From contig NZ_JAGHZZ010000001.1 of assembly GCF_017745095.1 (NCBI RefSeq), forward strand, positions 620,001-684,000: a stretch of 64,000 nucleotides of DNA, given 5' to 3'. Numbering within the stretch: the first letter of the stretch is position 1; each line of letters starts with the position of its first letter. The notes under the pieces were generated by a model. It made no database searches and had not been told where the DNA came from. It saw only the letters and a program-made list of their open reading frames with translations. Position numbers and translations under genes: made by a program. The DNA is from Sporocytophaga sp. (GTDB taxonomy: Bacteria > Bacteroidota > Bacteroidia > Cytophagales > Cytophagaceae). Positions 29,234 to 38,056 of the stretch are shown piece by piece.

Positions 29234-29644
29234 ATGATTACAAAATTGACACATGTCTGCATTTATGTCCTTGATCAGGATAGCGCATACGATTTTTATG
29301 TAAATAAACTGGGATTTAAAGTGCATACAGATGCGCCTATGGGGCCTGGTATGAGATGGCTTACTGTTTGCCCTCCAGAGCAGCCGGAACTGGAACTTAC
29401 GCTGTTCCCCGTAGTAGAAGGAAGTACGTTTAACAAGGAAACGGTTAAAATTATGACTGACCTTGTTAAAAAAGGTACATTTGGTGCTGGAGTCTTTACT
29501 TGCAATGATCTGCTTGCTACTTATGAAGAATTGAAATCCAAAGGTGTTGTTTTTAAGAAGGAACCCACCAAGGAATTCTATGGCTTTGAAGCCTTGTTTG
29601 TGGATGATTCAGGTAACTGGTTTTCACTTTCTCAACTAAACTGA
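29234..29644 (+). CDS. VOC-family (glyoxalase/dioxygenase fold) protein
   Basis: A 136-residue single-domain protein with paired beta-alpha-beta-beta-beta modules of the vicinal oxygen chelate superfamily. It starts ITKLTHVCIYVLDQDSAYDFYVNKLGF and ends FEALFVDDSGNWFSLSQ. Potential metal ligands are the His in LTHVC and the Glu in the central LELTLF strand. VOC proteins include glyoxalase I, dioxygenases and antibiotic-resistance binders; sequence alone does not separate them. It lies in the AraC / VOC / DUF1569 unit and ends 5 bp before the next gene. Confidence 0.85.
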   Translation: MITKLTHVCIYVLDQDSAYDFYVNKLGFKVHTDAPMGPGMRWLTVCPPEQPELELTLFPVVEGSTFNKETVKIMTDLVKKGTFGAGVFTCNDLLATYEELKSKGVVFKKEPTKEFYGFEALFVDDSGNWFSLSQLN

Positions 29645-29649
29645 AAGCT

Positions 29650-30099
29650 TTGAAAACTGTATTTGAAAAATCGACAAGAGATGAATTGATTCAAAGGATC
29701 AATTCTCTAAGTCAGGATAGCAAAGCTAACTGGGGCAAAATGAATATTTATCAAATGTTGAAACATTGTGTGCTTTGGGAAGAAATGGTTTTGCAGAACA
29801 AAAGATATAAACGCCCTTTTATTGGTCTCTTGCTAGGCAGATTTATGCTGAAAAATGAGTTAAAAGACAGACCTATGAGACGCAATAATCCTACTATTCC
29901 AGAACTAATGATAAGTGAAACTTTCGGAGATTTTGCACAAGAAAAGGCCAGATGGATTTCACATCTGAATAAGTATGAATCATACAAATATCCTGACAAT
30001 AGTTTTATTCATCCATTCTTCGGAAAGATGACCAAAGAACAAATAGGTTATCAAGCATATAAGCATAGTGATCATCATTTGAGACAGTTTGGTGCTTAA
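29650..30099 (+). CDS. DUF1569 / DinB-superfamily protein
   Basis: A 149-residue protein with a TTG start at 29650. I chose it because it gives the family's normal N-terminus and no in-frame ATG precedes the conserved WGKMNIYQMLKHC block. The DinB-like four-helix-bundle metal site is visible: His in MLKHCVLW and the terminal KHSDHHLRQFG histidines. Members are probable metal-dependent enzymes of unknown reaction. The 5-bp gap to the VOC gene indicates co-transcription. Convergent with the permease gene downstream; repeats of TATTCCTT / AAGGAATA at 30098-30149 could form a weak bidirectional terminator. Confidence 0.82.
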   Translation: MKTVFEKSTRDELIQRINSLSQDSKANWGKMNIYQMLKHCVLWEEMVLQNKRYKRPFIGLLLGRFMLKNELKDRPMRRNNPTIPELMISETFGDFAQEKARWISHLNKYESYKYPDNSFIHPFFGKMTKEQIGYQAYKHSDHHLRQFGA

Positions 30100-30304
30100 G
30101 GAATAGATTTAATTGGTTTATATTCCTTTGGCATAAAGCTGAAGGAATATAAGGTCAATTTAAAATTCGTCAAATACTTCTGCTTGTTGAAAGAAATTTA
30201 TTAATTAAATAGCATGAATATTTTTTTAATCTGGAAGTGGAGGATAATTTATTGTGTTCCACTTCGGTGACCACCGGTTCTATTTACTTCCAATTTGGAA
30301 ATGG

Positions 30305-32314
30305 TTATTCAACTTGAGGAAGTTCAATTGGTAACACGATAAATGGAATACCTTTTTTATAAAATTTTTTCTGCAGCGAAAAGGCTTCATAGTTATGCAA
30401 GTATTTAGCAAATATTGTTCCCTCTGAAAATAATATCTGACCTCCGAAAAAAATGCTGTTAGGATATTTTTCCAATATAGAAGAAGCAATCTTCATAGCT
30501 TCTATTGTTACATCTGTCCCTAAGGTTCTTATTGCTTTCCCTTCAAATCCAAATTTGTTTACCAAATGCACATAGTGTTTTAAATCTGATTTTACCTCTT
30601 CATCCAAATGGTGGACCACTTCTTCATTTATTAATGTTCTAGTGTTTAAAATACCTATTTCAACAAATACTATATTTTTGAATTGTGCATCAAAGAGTTT
30701 TAGTAAATATAATATAGAGGAAATGCCTTTGCCATTGAAGCCAGAGACAAATAAGACAGCAGTTTTATTTGTTTCATGAAAATCTCCAAAGCTATATCTT
30801 TTGGTATTGATGTTTTCGAGGATTTTGCTCATTTCATGCTCCGCTTTTGGGACAAGGGCATCTAACTTTAAAAGCTTTCTGGATATTTTATCGTAGTGGT
30901 TTTTAATGGTTAAAGCCAATAGAATAAAAAGGCAAGTGATAAATAGAGTTATCCATCCTCCTTCATGAAATTTTAGAACAACAACCATTATCAGAATAAA
31001 CCCACAGACTATAAAACAAGTACCATTGATGAAAAACTTCCTGACCCATTTAGTTTCAGCCTTTCTATTTTGCCACCAATGTTTAGACATTCCCAATTGG
31101 GAAAGTGTAAATGTTATAAATACATTTATACTATATAAAATAACAAGGAATCTTACTGACTGATGACTAATCCCCATTATTAAACCAGACATCACACCCA
31201 TAAGAATTATTCCCTTTTGAATTACTAATCTGTCACTCAACATTGCAAAGCTGGTAGGAAACCATTTGTCTGTAGCCATATTCCCAAGTACACGAGGACC
31301 ATCTAAGAATCCTGTTTGAGCAGCTACGAATAATAAACATGCTTCAGAAATTAATATGATAATGACAAAAGGAGGGCCGAATACTGTCCATTCTTTGGTG
31401 ACCGATTCAAACAATACTGCATTTAAGGTTTTGTTGGGTGCCGGCTCTACATGGAACAATAAATAAGAAATCATTAATCCTAAAACCATGAAGGCTAGAG
31501 AAAATGCCATATAGGCCATTGTTTTTTTTGCTGTAGCTTTTTTAGGTTCTCTTAGAACAGGCATACCATTGCTTACAGCCTCAATTCCTGTGAATGTTCC
31601 AGCCCCCATAGAGAATGCTTTTAAGATTAGAAAAATTAATCCATAAGTTCCCAATTGGGATTTGGTGGTTGTAATGTCGCTTAGAACTTCGCTTACGATA
31701 TTGTCAAAGTTTGCTATATGGGAAATAATTGCATATGTAATGGCTATTAAGTGGGTAATTATAAATATAAGGAAAATGGGAAGTAAAACATTTATAGACT
31801 CTTTGGCTCCTCTTAAATTTATTAGAATAAAAAAGATAATGGTAGCAAAACTAAAAGGTAGTTTAATGCCTGAATAGTTGGCTGGAAGAAGGCTGAATAA
31901 GGCATCTGTGCCGCTTGCGATTGAAATAGTAATGGTGAGTATATAATCCAGGATTAATGCACAACCGGAGATCATGCCAAGCTTTGGCGATAGCAATCTG
32001 CCTGCGACAAAATAACCTCCTCCGCCATTAGGGAATAAATCAATGATTAAGTTGTAACCAGAACAAATGATATAAATGGTTAAAGAACTCATTATTGCCA
32101 CTATGGGGCCTAGGTAATGGTGATGTTTTAGAATAATGAATGCTTCAGGTGGGCCATAGCAAGAAGAAGACAGGGAGTCTGCACCTAGGCCAACCCAGGC
32201 TAAAAATGATATGAGTGTAGTATGTTGAAACAGGGAACTATCTGAAATGTTTCTGGCATTTCCAATAAATAGCTGCTTGAGCTTATTTAAAAGGGAATTG
32301 TTTTCTTGGTCCAC
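30305..32314 (-). CDS. KimA-like APC-superfamily permease, probable potassium importer
   Basis: A 669-residue polytopic membrane protein. The N-terminal transport domain follows the KimA (YdaO) pattern: GADSLSSSCYGPPEA in TM1, LFPNGGGGYFVAGRLLSPKLG, LDYILTITISIASGTDALFSLLP, ILINLRGAKES, and FSMGAGTFTGIEAVSNGMP. About twelve hydrophobic segments run to ~residue 470. A soluble C-terminal part of ~190 residues follows. B. subtilis KimA imports K+ using the proton gradient and is repressed and inhibited by c-di-AMP; whether this holds here is unknown. Amino-acid transport is the alternative for this superfamily. It is transcribed divergently from a P-type ATPase gene, consistent with ion homeostasis. 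Confidence 0.75.
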   Translation of the reverse strand: MDQENNSLLNKLKQLFIGNARNISDSSLFQHTTLISFLAWVGLGADSLSSSCYGPPEAFIILKHHHYLGPIVAIMSSLTIYIICSGYNLIIDLFPNGGGGYFVAGRLLSPKLGMISGCALILDYILTITISIASGTDALFSLLPANYSGIKLPFSFATIIFFILINLRGAKESINVLLPIFLIFIITHLIAITYAIISHIANFDNIVSEVLSDITTTKSQLGTYGLIFLILKAFSMGAGTFTGIEAVSNGMPVLREPKKATAKKTMAYMAFSLAFMVLGLMISYLLFHVEPAPNKTLNAVLFESVTKEWTVFGPPFVIIILISEACLLFVAAQTGFLDGPRVLGNMATDKWFPTSFAMLSDRLVIQKGIILMGVMSGLIMGISHQSVRFLVILYSINVFITFTLSQLGMSKHWWQNRKAETKWVRKFFINGTCFIVCGFILIMVVVLKFHEGGWITLFITCLFILLALTIKNHYDKISRKLLKLDALVPKAEHEMSKILENINTKRYSFGDFHETNKTAVLFVSGFNGKGISSILYLLKLFDAQFKNIVFVEIGILNTRTLINEEVVHHLDEEVKSDLKHYVHLVNKFGFEGKAIRTLGTDVTIEAMKIASSILEKYPNSIFFGGQILFSEGTIFAKYLHNYEAFSLQKKFYKKGIPFIVLPIELPQVE

Positions 32315-32477
32315 TTCATAGTTTTTGAATATTTAGATAAAACTAGAATAATGAAATAATGTTGAACAAATGTAAAAGAGCGAAATGTTTGTTTCAACCC
32401 ATCCCTTCTTTCGATCATTGCCTTATTCTTATTGATATTCATTAAAACATTTGTTGGCTTTGGTAATTAGCAAATCA
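32315..32477. promoter_or_regulatory. Divergent promoter region, permease / P-type ATPase
   Basis: The 163 bp between the two oppositely oriented genes must hold both promoters. It is AT-rich. No clear operator dyad or riboswitch-like fold was recognised by eye. Confidence 0.45.
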
Positions 32478-34970
32478 ATGAAAGGTGAATTACCATGTTA
32501 TAAAGGTCTGACAAAAGATCAAGTAATCGAGAATAGGTCAAAGTTTGGGGCAAACAAAATCAAACAAGCAAAAGGAGGGACTTTTAAATTATTAAAAGAG
32601 GTCCTGACTGAACCCATGTTTTTATTGCTTATTGCAGCTTGTATTATTTACTTTTTAGTTAAGCAATACTCTGAGGGTGTGCTAATGCTTGTTGCTATGG
32701 TCCTAGTTGCTTCCATTTCGTTTTTTCAGGAAAGAAGAAGTAAGGCTGCATTAGAGGCAGTGAAGGAAATGAGTCAACCCAAGGTGCTGGTGTTAAGAGG
32801 AGATAAAAAAGATAAAATTTTTTCTGAAGAATTAGTTGTCGGTGACATTCTGTTTATTGAGGAAGGTGAGCAAATTCCGATTGATGGTAAGGTTTTGGAA
32901 GCTCATGATTTTACAGTTGATGAATCTATTTTAACAGGAGAATCTTTTGCTATTGAGAAGAATGAGCTTTTAAGTAACAACAAAGTTTACTTTGGGTCTA
33001 CTGTAAAAACTGGTAGCGCAATTCTTGAGGTAGAAGGAGTTGGCAATAATACTATGTTGGGACAATTGGGAAAATCGATTGAAGTCATAGAAGTGAAAAG
33101 GAGTAGATTTCAGGAGGAATTGAGAGTATTTGTGCGTCGAATGGCACTTGCAGGAATTGTTGCTTTTTTGGTGGTGTTAGGAATTAATTTTTACAAGTCT
33201 GGAGAAATATTAAATTCACTCTTATTTGCTCTAGCTCTTGCTATGTCTATTTTGCCCGAAGAAATTCCTGTTGCTTTTTCGACTTTTATGGCATTAGGTT
33301 CATGGAGACTTTTAAAGGAGAATGTTCTTGCAAAGGATCCTTTGATAGTTGAGACTTTAGGTTCTGCTACTGTAATATGTATTGATAAGACAGGTACGAT
33401 AACTGAAAATAAGATGTCTGTAGCAAAGATATTTACTTGTTCAGAAAATTTGATCTCTACCCTTGAAAATTTAACTTCTTCAGCAGCAAATGTTCTTTCC
33501 TTCGCCATGTGGTCAAGTGAACCTACACCTTTTGATCCCATGGAAATTGCAATTCATGAAGCTTACGTTCATTCAGTTCAATATGATGAGAGACATAATT
33601 TCAGAATGATTCATGAATATCCTCTTTCCGGCTCACCGCCTGTAATGACGCATGTTTATGAAAATGAAAAAGGACGTAGAATTGTAGCCTGTAAAGGAGG
33701 GGTAGAGTCTGTTATTAGATATTCCAACTTGTCTGAAAATAATGCAAACCGCATATTGGGTATAGCAAAGGATTTCGCAAGAGATGGATACCGGGTGTTA
33801 GGTGTGGCTGAAGCTCAATTCAATAATGATCATTTCCCAATTGAGCAAAAAGATTTTGCTTGGACTATTCTCGGACTTATTGCTTTGTATGATCCTCCGA
33901 AGAGGAACATCAAAGAGGTTTTGAATAGATTCTATAAAGCAGGAATCGAAGTGAAGATTATTTCAGGAGATTATCCTGAAACTATAAAGACAATAGCTAG
34001 AGAGATAGATTTTAAAGGAGTTAATGAACTTATAACTGGACCTGAAATTGAAAATATTAGCGAAAAAGAGCTTTCTGATGTAATTGAGAAAAAGAAAATT
34101 TTTGCCAGAATGTTTCCTGATGCAAAGTTAAGGGTTGTGCAATCTTTAAAAGAAGGAGGAAAAATTGTTGCAATGATTGGAGATGGAGTGAATGATGGTC
34201 CTGCATTGAGAAAAGCTGATATAGGTGTGGCAATGGGTTCAAAGGGGACGGAAATTGCGAAAAGAGCATCGTCTATAATACTTTTAGATAATGATTTGGA
34301 GAAATTGTTTATTGCAATAGTGTCTGGTCGCAAAATTTATGAAAACCTGAAAAAGGCATTAAGATATATTTTGTCAATTCACATTGCCATCATTACAACG
34401 GTGACAGGTCCTTTGTTGCTTGGTTGGGATATAGTGAACATTTTTTCTCCTATTCATATAATATTTTTTGAGCTTATCATGGGACCCACATGTTCTATTA
34501 TTTATGAGCGTGAGCCTCTGGAAAATCAAGCTTCTGTCTCAATGCCTCGTCCAGCAGTTAAAGGTTTTTTAAGTCTGAGCGAGTTAGTAATAAGTGTTTT
34601 TCAAGGATTGGTAATATCCCTCGGTGTATTATTGATTTATTATTATACTATGAAGGAAGGTTTGTCAGAGCGACAGATCAGGACTATAGTTTTTACGAAT
34701 ATAGTTGTAGCGAATATTTTCCTGACATTGGAAAACCGGTCGTTTAAAGAAAGTATATTAAAATCATTTCAATATAAAAACCCTTTGATTCCATTTATTA
34801 TTGGCCTCACAATATTTTTGTTAATTTTTATTCTCTCCTTTTCTTTTACAAGGGATTTATTTCTTTTTGATCCTATTTCTATTTATCAAATTACTATTTG
34901 CGTAATTGTGGCATTTGTCAGCGTGTTATGGCTTGAATGCTATAAATTATTTAACAGGAAAAGGGAATAG
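32478..34970 (+). CDS. P-type cation-transporting ATPase, P2 (Ca2+/Na+-like) type
   Basis: I prefer ATG 32478 (830 aa) to the in-frame TTG at 32451, because family N-termini begin near KGLTKDQVIENRSKFG. The P-type ATPase signatures are all present: TGES actuator loop (153-156), DKTGT phosphorylation site with D303, and hinge GDGVND (568-573). TM4 carries PEEIPVAFSTFMALG, keeping the Glu used for cation binding in P2 pumps, with EEI in place of the usual EGL. N-terminal and C-terminal membrane segments follow P2 topology. ATP-driven efflux of Ca2+ or another cation is likely; the ion cannot be read from sequence. Divergent from the KimA-like gene, it suggests a shared ion-balance response. Confidence 0.85.
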   Translation: MKGELPCYKGLTKDQVIENRSKFGANKIKQAKGGTFKLLKEVLTEPMFLLLIAACIIYFLVKQYSEGVLMLVAMVLVASISFFQERRSKAALEAVKEMSQPKVLVLRGDKKDKIFSEELVVGDILFIEEGEQIPIDGKVLEAHDFTVDESILTGESFAIEKNELLSNNKVYFGSTVKTGSAILEVEGVGNNTMLGQLGKSIEVIEVKRSRFQEELRVFVRRMALAGIVAFLVVLGINFYKSGEILNSLLFALALAMSILPEEIPVAFSTFMALGSWRLLKENVLAKDPLIVETLGSATVICIDKTGTITENKMSVAKIFTCSENLISTLENLTSSAANVLSFAMWSSEPTPFDPMEIAIHEAYVHSVQYDERHNFRMIHEYPLSGSPPVMTHVYENEKGRRIVACKGGVESVIRYSNLSENNANRILGIAKDFARDGYRVLGVAEAQFNNDHFPIEQKDFAWTILGLIALYDPPKRNIKEVLNRFYKAGIEVKIISGDYPETIKTIAREIDFKGVNELITGPEIENISEKELSDVIEKKKIFARMFPDAKLRVVQSLKEGGKIVAMIGDGVNDGPALRKADIGVAMGSKGTEIAKRASSIILLDNDLEKLFIAIVSGRKIYENLKKALRYILSIHIAIITTVTGPLLLGWDIVNIFSPIHIIFFELIMGPTCSIIYEREPLENQASVSMPRPAVKGFLSLSELVISVFQGLVISLGVLLIYYYTMKEGLSERQIRTIVFTNIVVANIFLTLENRSFKESILKSFQYKNPLIPFIIGLTIFLLIFILSFSFTRDLFLFDPISIYQITICVIVAFVSVLWLECYKLFNRKRE

Positions 34971-35024
34971 AAGAACTAGATTTGTTGATGAACAATTTCT
35001 TTTTTCTACAGTTATCGGGCTACT

Positions 35025-35468
35025 ATGAAGAAGTTGATCCCCTTGCTCACTCTGGTATGCTTGAGTATTAATTTTATTTTTTTAAAAGGTCCATGGCTAA
35101 CAAATTTTAATGAAGCCCAAACAGAGGCAAAGTCATCAGGAAAAAAAATACTACTTTATTTTTCAGGCTCTGACTGGTGTAGCATATGTGCAAAGATGAA
35201 GAAGAATCTTCTTGAAACTACCGAATTTAAAAACTATTCGGAAAGAAATCTAATACTGGTGCTGGCCGATTTCCCGAGAATGAAAAAGAACAGGCTTGAT
35301 GAAGCAATAGTCAAACAGAATGAAATGTTAGCTGAAAAATATAACAAGTCTGGTGAATTTCCTCATGTCATATTGCTGGATTCAGAAGGAAAGGTGTTGA
35401 AGGAATGGAGTGGATACACAGGCGCTTCCCCTTCAGAATTTATTGATCAGATTGAAAAGGTTAAATAA
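35025..35468 (+). CDS. Secreted thioredoxin-fold protein (CSIC active site)
   Basis: A 147-residue protein with a hydrophobic N-terminal segment (~4-20), then a thioredoxin fold of the thioredoxin_7/DsbD-gamma type: ILLYFSGSDWCSICAKMKKNLL with the active-site pair C52/C55, and a cis-Pro region GEFPHVILLDSEGKVL. It should act as a disulfide reductase or exchange protein in the periplasm. It lies 18 bp before the ApbE gene and leads the cassette ending in DUF3570. Its natural target could be the CGC-containing DUF4266 lipoprotein two genes away; this is inference. Confidence 0.85.
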   Translation: MKKLIPLLTLVCLSINFIFLKGPWLTNFNEAQTEAKSSGKKILLYFSGSDWCSICAKMKKNLLETTEFKNYSERNLILVLADFPRMKKNRLDEAIVKQNEMLAEKYNKSGEFPHVILLDSEGKVLKEWSGYTGASPSEFIDQIEKVK

Positions 35469-35486
35469 TTATGAAGCTTTTGTTAT

Positions 35487-36413
35487 ATGGGAGCAATGCA
35501 TAAGCTTGTAGGTACTCTGATGGGCAATACCTTTGAATTAAGTATTGCTTTTGAAAAGGAAGGACTGGCCTTGCAGTATTTAAATGAAGCTGTTGAAGAG
35601 ATTAGGCGTATAGAAGGATTGCTTACAACATTTGATGAAAATAGCCAGACCAATCTAATTAATCGGTATGCTGGCATTTCTCCAGTGCGGGTGGATGAAG
35701 AAGTTTACAATCTCATAGAGCGTTCAATTAAAATTTCCGAACTTACTCAAGGAGCATTTGATATAAGCTATGGGGCAATGGATAAACGTTTATGGAATTT
35801 TGATCTATCGATGACAACTTTACCAAAGAAAGAAGTGGCCGCGGGTTCAGTGCATCTTATAAATTATAAAAACATAATCCTCAATAAAAAAAATCGAACA
35901 ATCTTTCTTAAGGAAAAAGGTATGAGAATTGGGTTTGGAGGAATAGGTAAGGGTTATGCTGCAGAAATGGCAAAAGCATTCTTACTAAAAAAGGGGATAA
36001 AAAGTGGAATTGTGAATGCTGCAGGTGACTTGTCTACATGGGGTAAACAGCCTAATGGAGATCCATTTACCATTGGCATTGCTGATCCACAAAAGGCTGA
36101 TCAGCTATTTTCCTATTTATCCATTTCAGATCTGGCGGTAGCAACTTCAGGGAATTATGAAAAATATGTAGTAATAGGAGGGAAAAGGTACTCTCACACT
36201 ATAGATCCAAAAACGGGGTATCCGGTCTCTGGGATTAAAAGCGTTACCACTATCTGCCCTAATGCCGAAATAGCAGACGCTATGGCTACTCCAATCATGG
36301 TAATGGGAGTTCATGCAGGGCTGCATATGATCAATCAGATAAGGCATATGGCATGTATCATTGTTGATGATGATAATATAATTCACACATCCAGAAATAT
36401 AAAGCTAAAATAA
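35487..36413 (+). CDS. apbE: FAD:protein FMN transferase (ApbE family)
   Basis: A 308-residue flavin transferase. Such enzymes cleave FAD and attach FMN to a Ser/Thr of a target protein, with Mg2+. Family motifs are LMGNTFEL near the N-terminus, QGAFDISYGAM, MRIGFGGIGKGYAAEMAK, GIVNAAGDLSTWG, and the C-terminal ATSGNYEKY ... HTIDPKTGYPV. Most ApbE proteins are exported and work in the periplasm, but no signal peptide or lipobox is visible at this start (MGAMHKLVGT), and no in-frame upstream start would add one. Its stop overlaps the DUF4266 start (TAATG), suggesting coupled translation, so the lipoprotein is a candidate substrate or partner. Confidence 0.9.
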   Translation: MGAMHKLVGTLMGNTFELSIAFEKEGLALQYLNEAVEEIRRIEGLLTTFDENSQTNLINRYAGISPVRVDEEVYNLIERSIKISELTQGAFDISYGAMDKRLWNFDLSMTTLPKKEVAAGSVHLINYKNIILNKKNRTIFLKEKGMRIGFGGIGKGYAAEMAKAFLLKKGIKSGIVNAAGDLSTWGKQPNGDPFTIGIADPQKADQLFSYLSISDLAVATSGNYEKYVVIGGKRYSHTIDPKTGYPVSGIKSVTTICPNAEIADAMATPIMVMGVHAGLHMINQIRHMACIIVDDDNIIHTSRNIKLK

Positions 36414-36622
36414 TGCTAAGCTCAATAAGATGGATAGTAATTGGAACTATGACAGTTTCCTGTGTTCCTGTTAAGGAATATCAGAAAATGTATGTCAATG
36501 ATGCCGAAATGGATCTTGCTCCAAGAAAGGTAGAAAGTGCAGAAATGAACTTTCAACTATATAGAGAAGGAGCATCCGGAGGAAATGGCGGAAGAGCAGG
36601 AGGTGGTTGTGGATGTAATTAA
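36413..36622 (+). CDS. DUF4266 small lipoprotein with C-terminal GGGCGCN
   Basis: A 69-residue protein. The lipoprotein signal ends at Cys17 (TVSC). The short mature part carries EMDLAP, then REGASGGNGG, and ends RAGGGCGCN with C66 and C68. This matches DUF4266, a family of unknown function. The GAS at 53-55 resembles the end of the ApbE flavinylation motif (Dxx[ST]GA[ST]), although the upstream Asp and Ser/Thr are missing. It sits between apbE and DUF3570, overlapping both genes. The function is unknown; a redox or metal-binding surface peptide is a reasonable hypothesis. Confidence 0.82.
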   Translation: MLSSIRWIVIGTMTVSCVPVKEYQKMYVNDAEMDLAPRKVESAEMNFQLYREGASGGNGGRAGGGCGCN

Positions 36623-37802
36623 ATTATCACTTGCAGGGTTGGCAAATCTCTTGTCAGTTATTTTTGTTTATGGTCAAAATGTAAAGCCCGATTCTATTCC
36701 TTATGAAAGTAGAAGGTTAAAGCTTGAGGAAGTTAATTTTGTATCTAGCTACTATACTCAGAATGGTAATCATTCTGCTGTTACCGGAGGGATTGGCTCT
36801 GAACTATTATCGGACGTCTCAAGTATACTTGAGGTCAGGTTAATAAAGCCTGATAATAAAAACAGACTTCATCTTGCAAGCCTTCAATTGGGTGTTGATG
36901 CTTATACTTCCGCTTCTTCAGATAAAATAGATCCTGCTACAGTATCATCTGCATCAAAATCAGACAAACGGATATATCCATCTGTAACCTATTTAATAAA
37001 GAATAATATTAAAAGGAGGAGTTTAGGTATTATTGGGTATTTTTCTACAGAATATGACTATACATCTTTTAGCGGAGGGGTCAATTTTACTAAGGCTTCA
37101 GAAGATAATAATAAAGAGTTTACTTTTAAGTTTCAGGCCTTTTTTGATAAATGGTTGATCATACTTCCGATAGAGTTAAGATATAATCCGGAAGATCAGA
37201 TTAATAACTCAAATAGAAATTCTTATAATGCTTCGTTTATTTATTCAGCAATTATTAATAAAAGAACAAACTTTGCATTAATTACTGATCTTGCTCTTCA
37301 GAATGGTTTATTAAGTACGCCCTTTCACAGAGTTTATTTTTCAAATGATGAAGTAAGAGTGGAAAAGCTTCCGGATACTAGATTTAAAGTTCCTATTGGC
37401 GCAAGGTTGAATTATTTTTTGGGAGACAGAATAGTTCTTCGAACGTTCTACCGATTTTACTATGATACCTGGAATCTTTGGGCAAATACCTTTAGCATTG
37501 AAGCACCGGTCAAGATCACGCCTTTTTTATCACTAGGTCCGGTTTATAGATTCTACACCCAAACAGGTATAGACTATTTTGCTCCCTTCAAAGTACATAG
37601 CCCTTCAGATGAATTTTATACAAGTGATTATGACCTTTCAAAGTTCGATAGTCACTTGATAGGATTGAATTTTAGAAAGATATCTGCTGAAGGGATTCTT
37701 GGAATTAAAAAGTTGAATGTTTTAGAAATGCGTTATAGTTATTATTACAGGACAACTAATCTTAGTGCTCATACCATTGCTTTATCTTTAAAGTTTAAAT
37801 GA
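36585..37802 (+). CDS. DUF3570 outer-membrane protein (probable beta-barrel)
   Basis: An open frame of 405 residues overlapping the DUF4266 gene by 38 bp. The first ~8 residues (MAEEQEVV) are acidic and unlike a signal peptide; the export signal (KLSLAGLANLLSVIFVYGQ) fits better if translation starts at GTG 36603 or 36609, so the start is uncertain. The mature protein begins with the DUF3570 hallmark (SRRLKLEEVNFVSSYYTQNGNHSAVTGGIGSE) and continues as many amphipathic aromatic-rich beta strands ending ALSLKFK, as expected for an outer-membrane barrel. The family has no established function but occurs beside ApbE and DUF4266. Confidence 0.82.
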   Translation: MAEEQEVVVDVIKLSLAGLANLLSVIFVYGQNVKPDSIPYESRRLKLEEVNFVSSYYTQNGNHSAVTGGIGSELLSDVSSILEVRLIKPDNKNRLHLASLQLGVDAYTSASSDKIDPATVSSASKSDKRIYPSVTYLIKNNIKRRSLGIIGYFSTEYDYTSFSGGVNFTKASEDNNKEFTFKFQAFFDKWLIILPIELRYNPEDQINNSNRNSYNASFIYSAIINKRTNFALITDLALQNGLLSTPFHRVYFSNDEVRVEKLPDTRFKVPIGARLNYFLGDRIVLRTFYRFYYDTWNLWANTFSIEAPVKITPFLSLGPVYRFYTQTGIDYFAPFKVHSPSDEFYTSDYDLSKFDSHLIGLNFRKISAEGILGIKKLNVLEMRYSYYYRTTNLSAHTIALSLKFK

Positions 37803-38056
37803 AATTGTTCTGACTTGATTCTTATATTTTTAGTAGAAGTATAGTATAATCAAATAGCAGGGGAGGCAGTGTTATGCTTTATTAATTTTTAAACGATTTA
37901 GTTTCAAGACAAATTTTCCTCTCTTTTAAAATAAATTAAGTTCTTCTTCTTCACCTACTTTTATCTGTGTGTAACATCAGATACATACTTTGACATACCC
38001 TCCTTATTATCTTAGTAACTGTTACTGGCAGTTCAACTAACAATCTATATAATACT

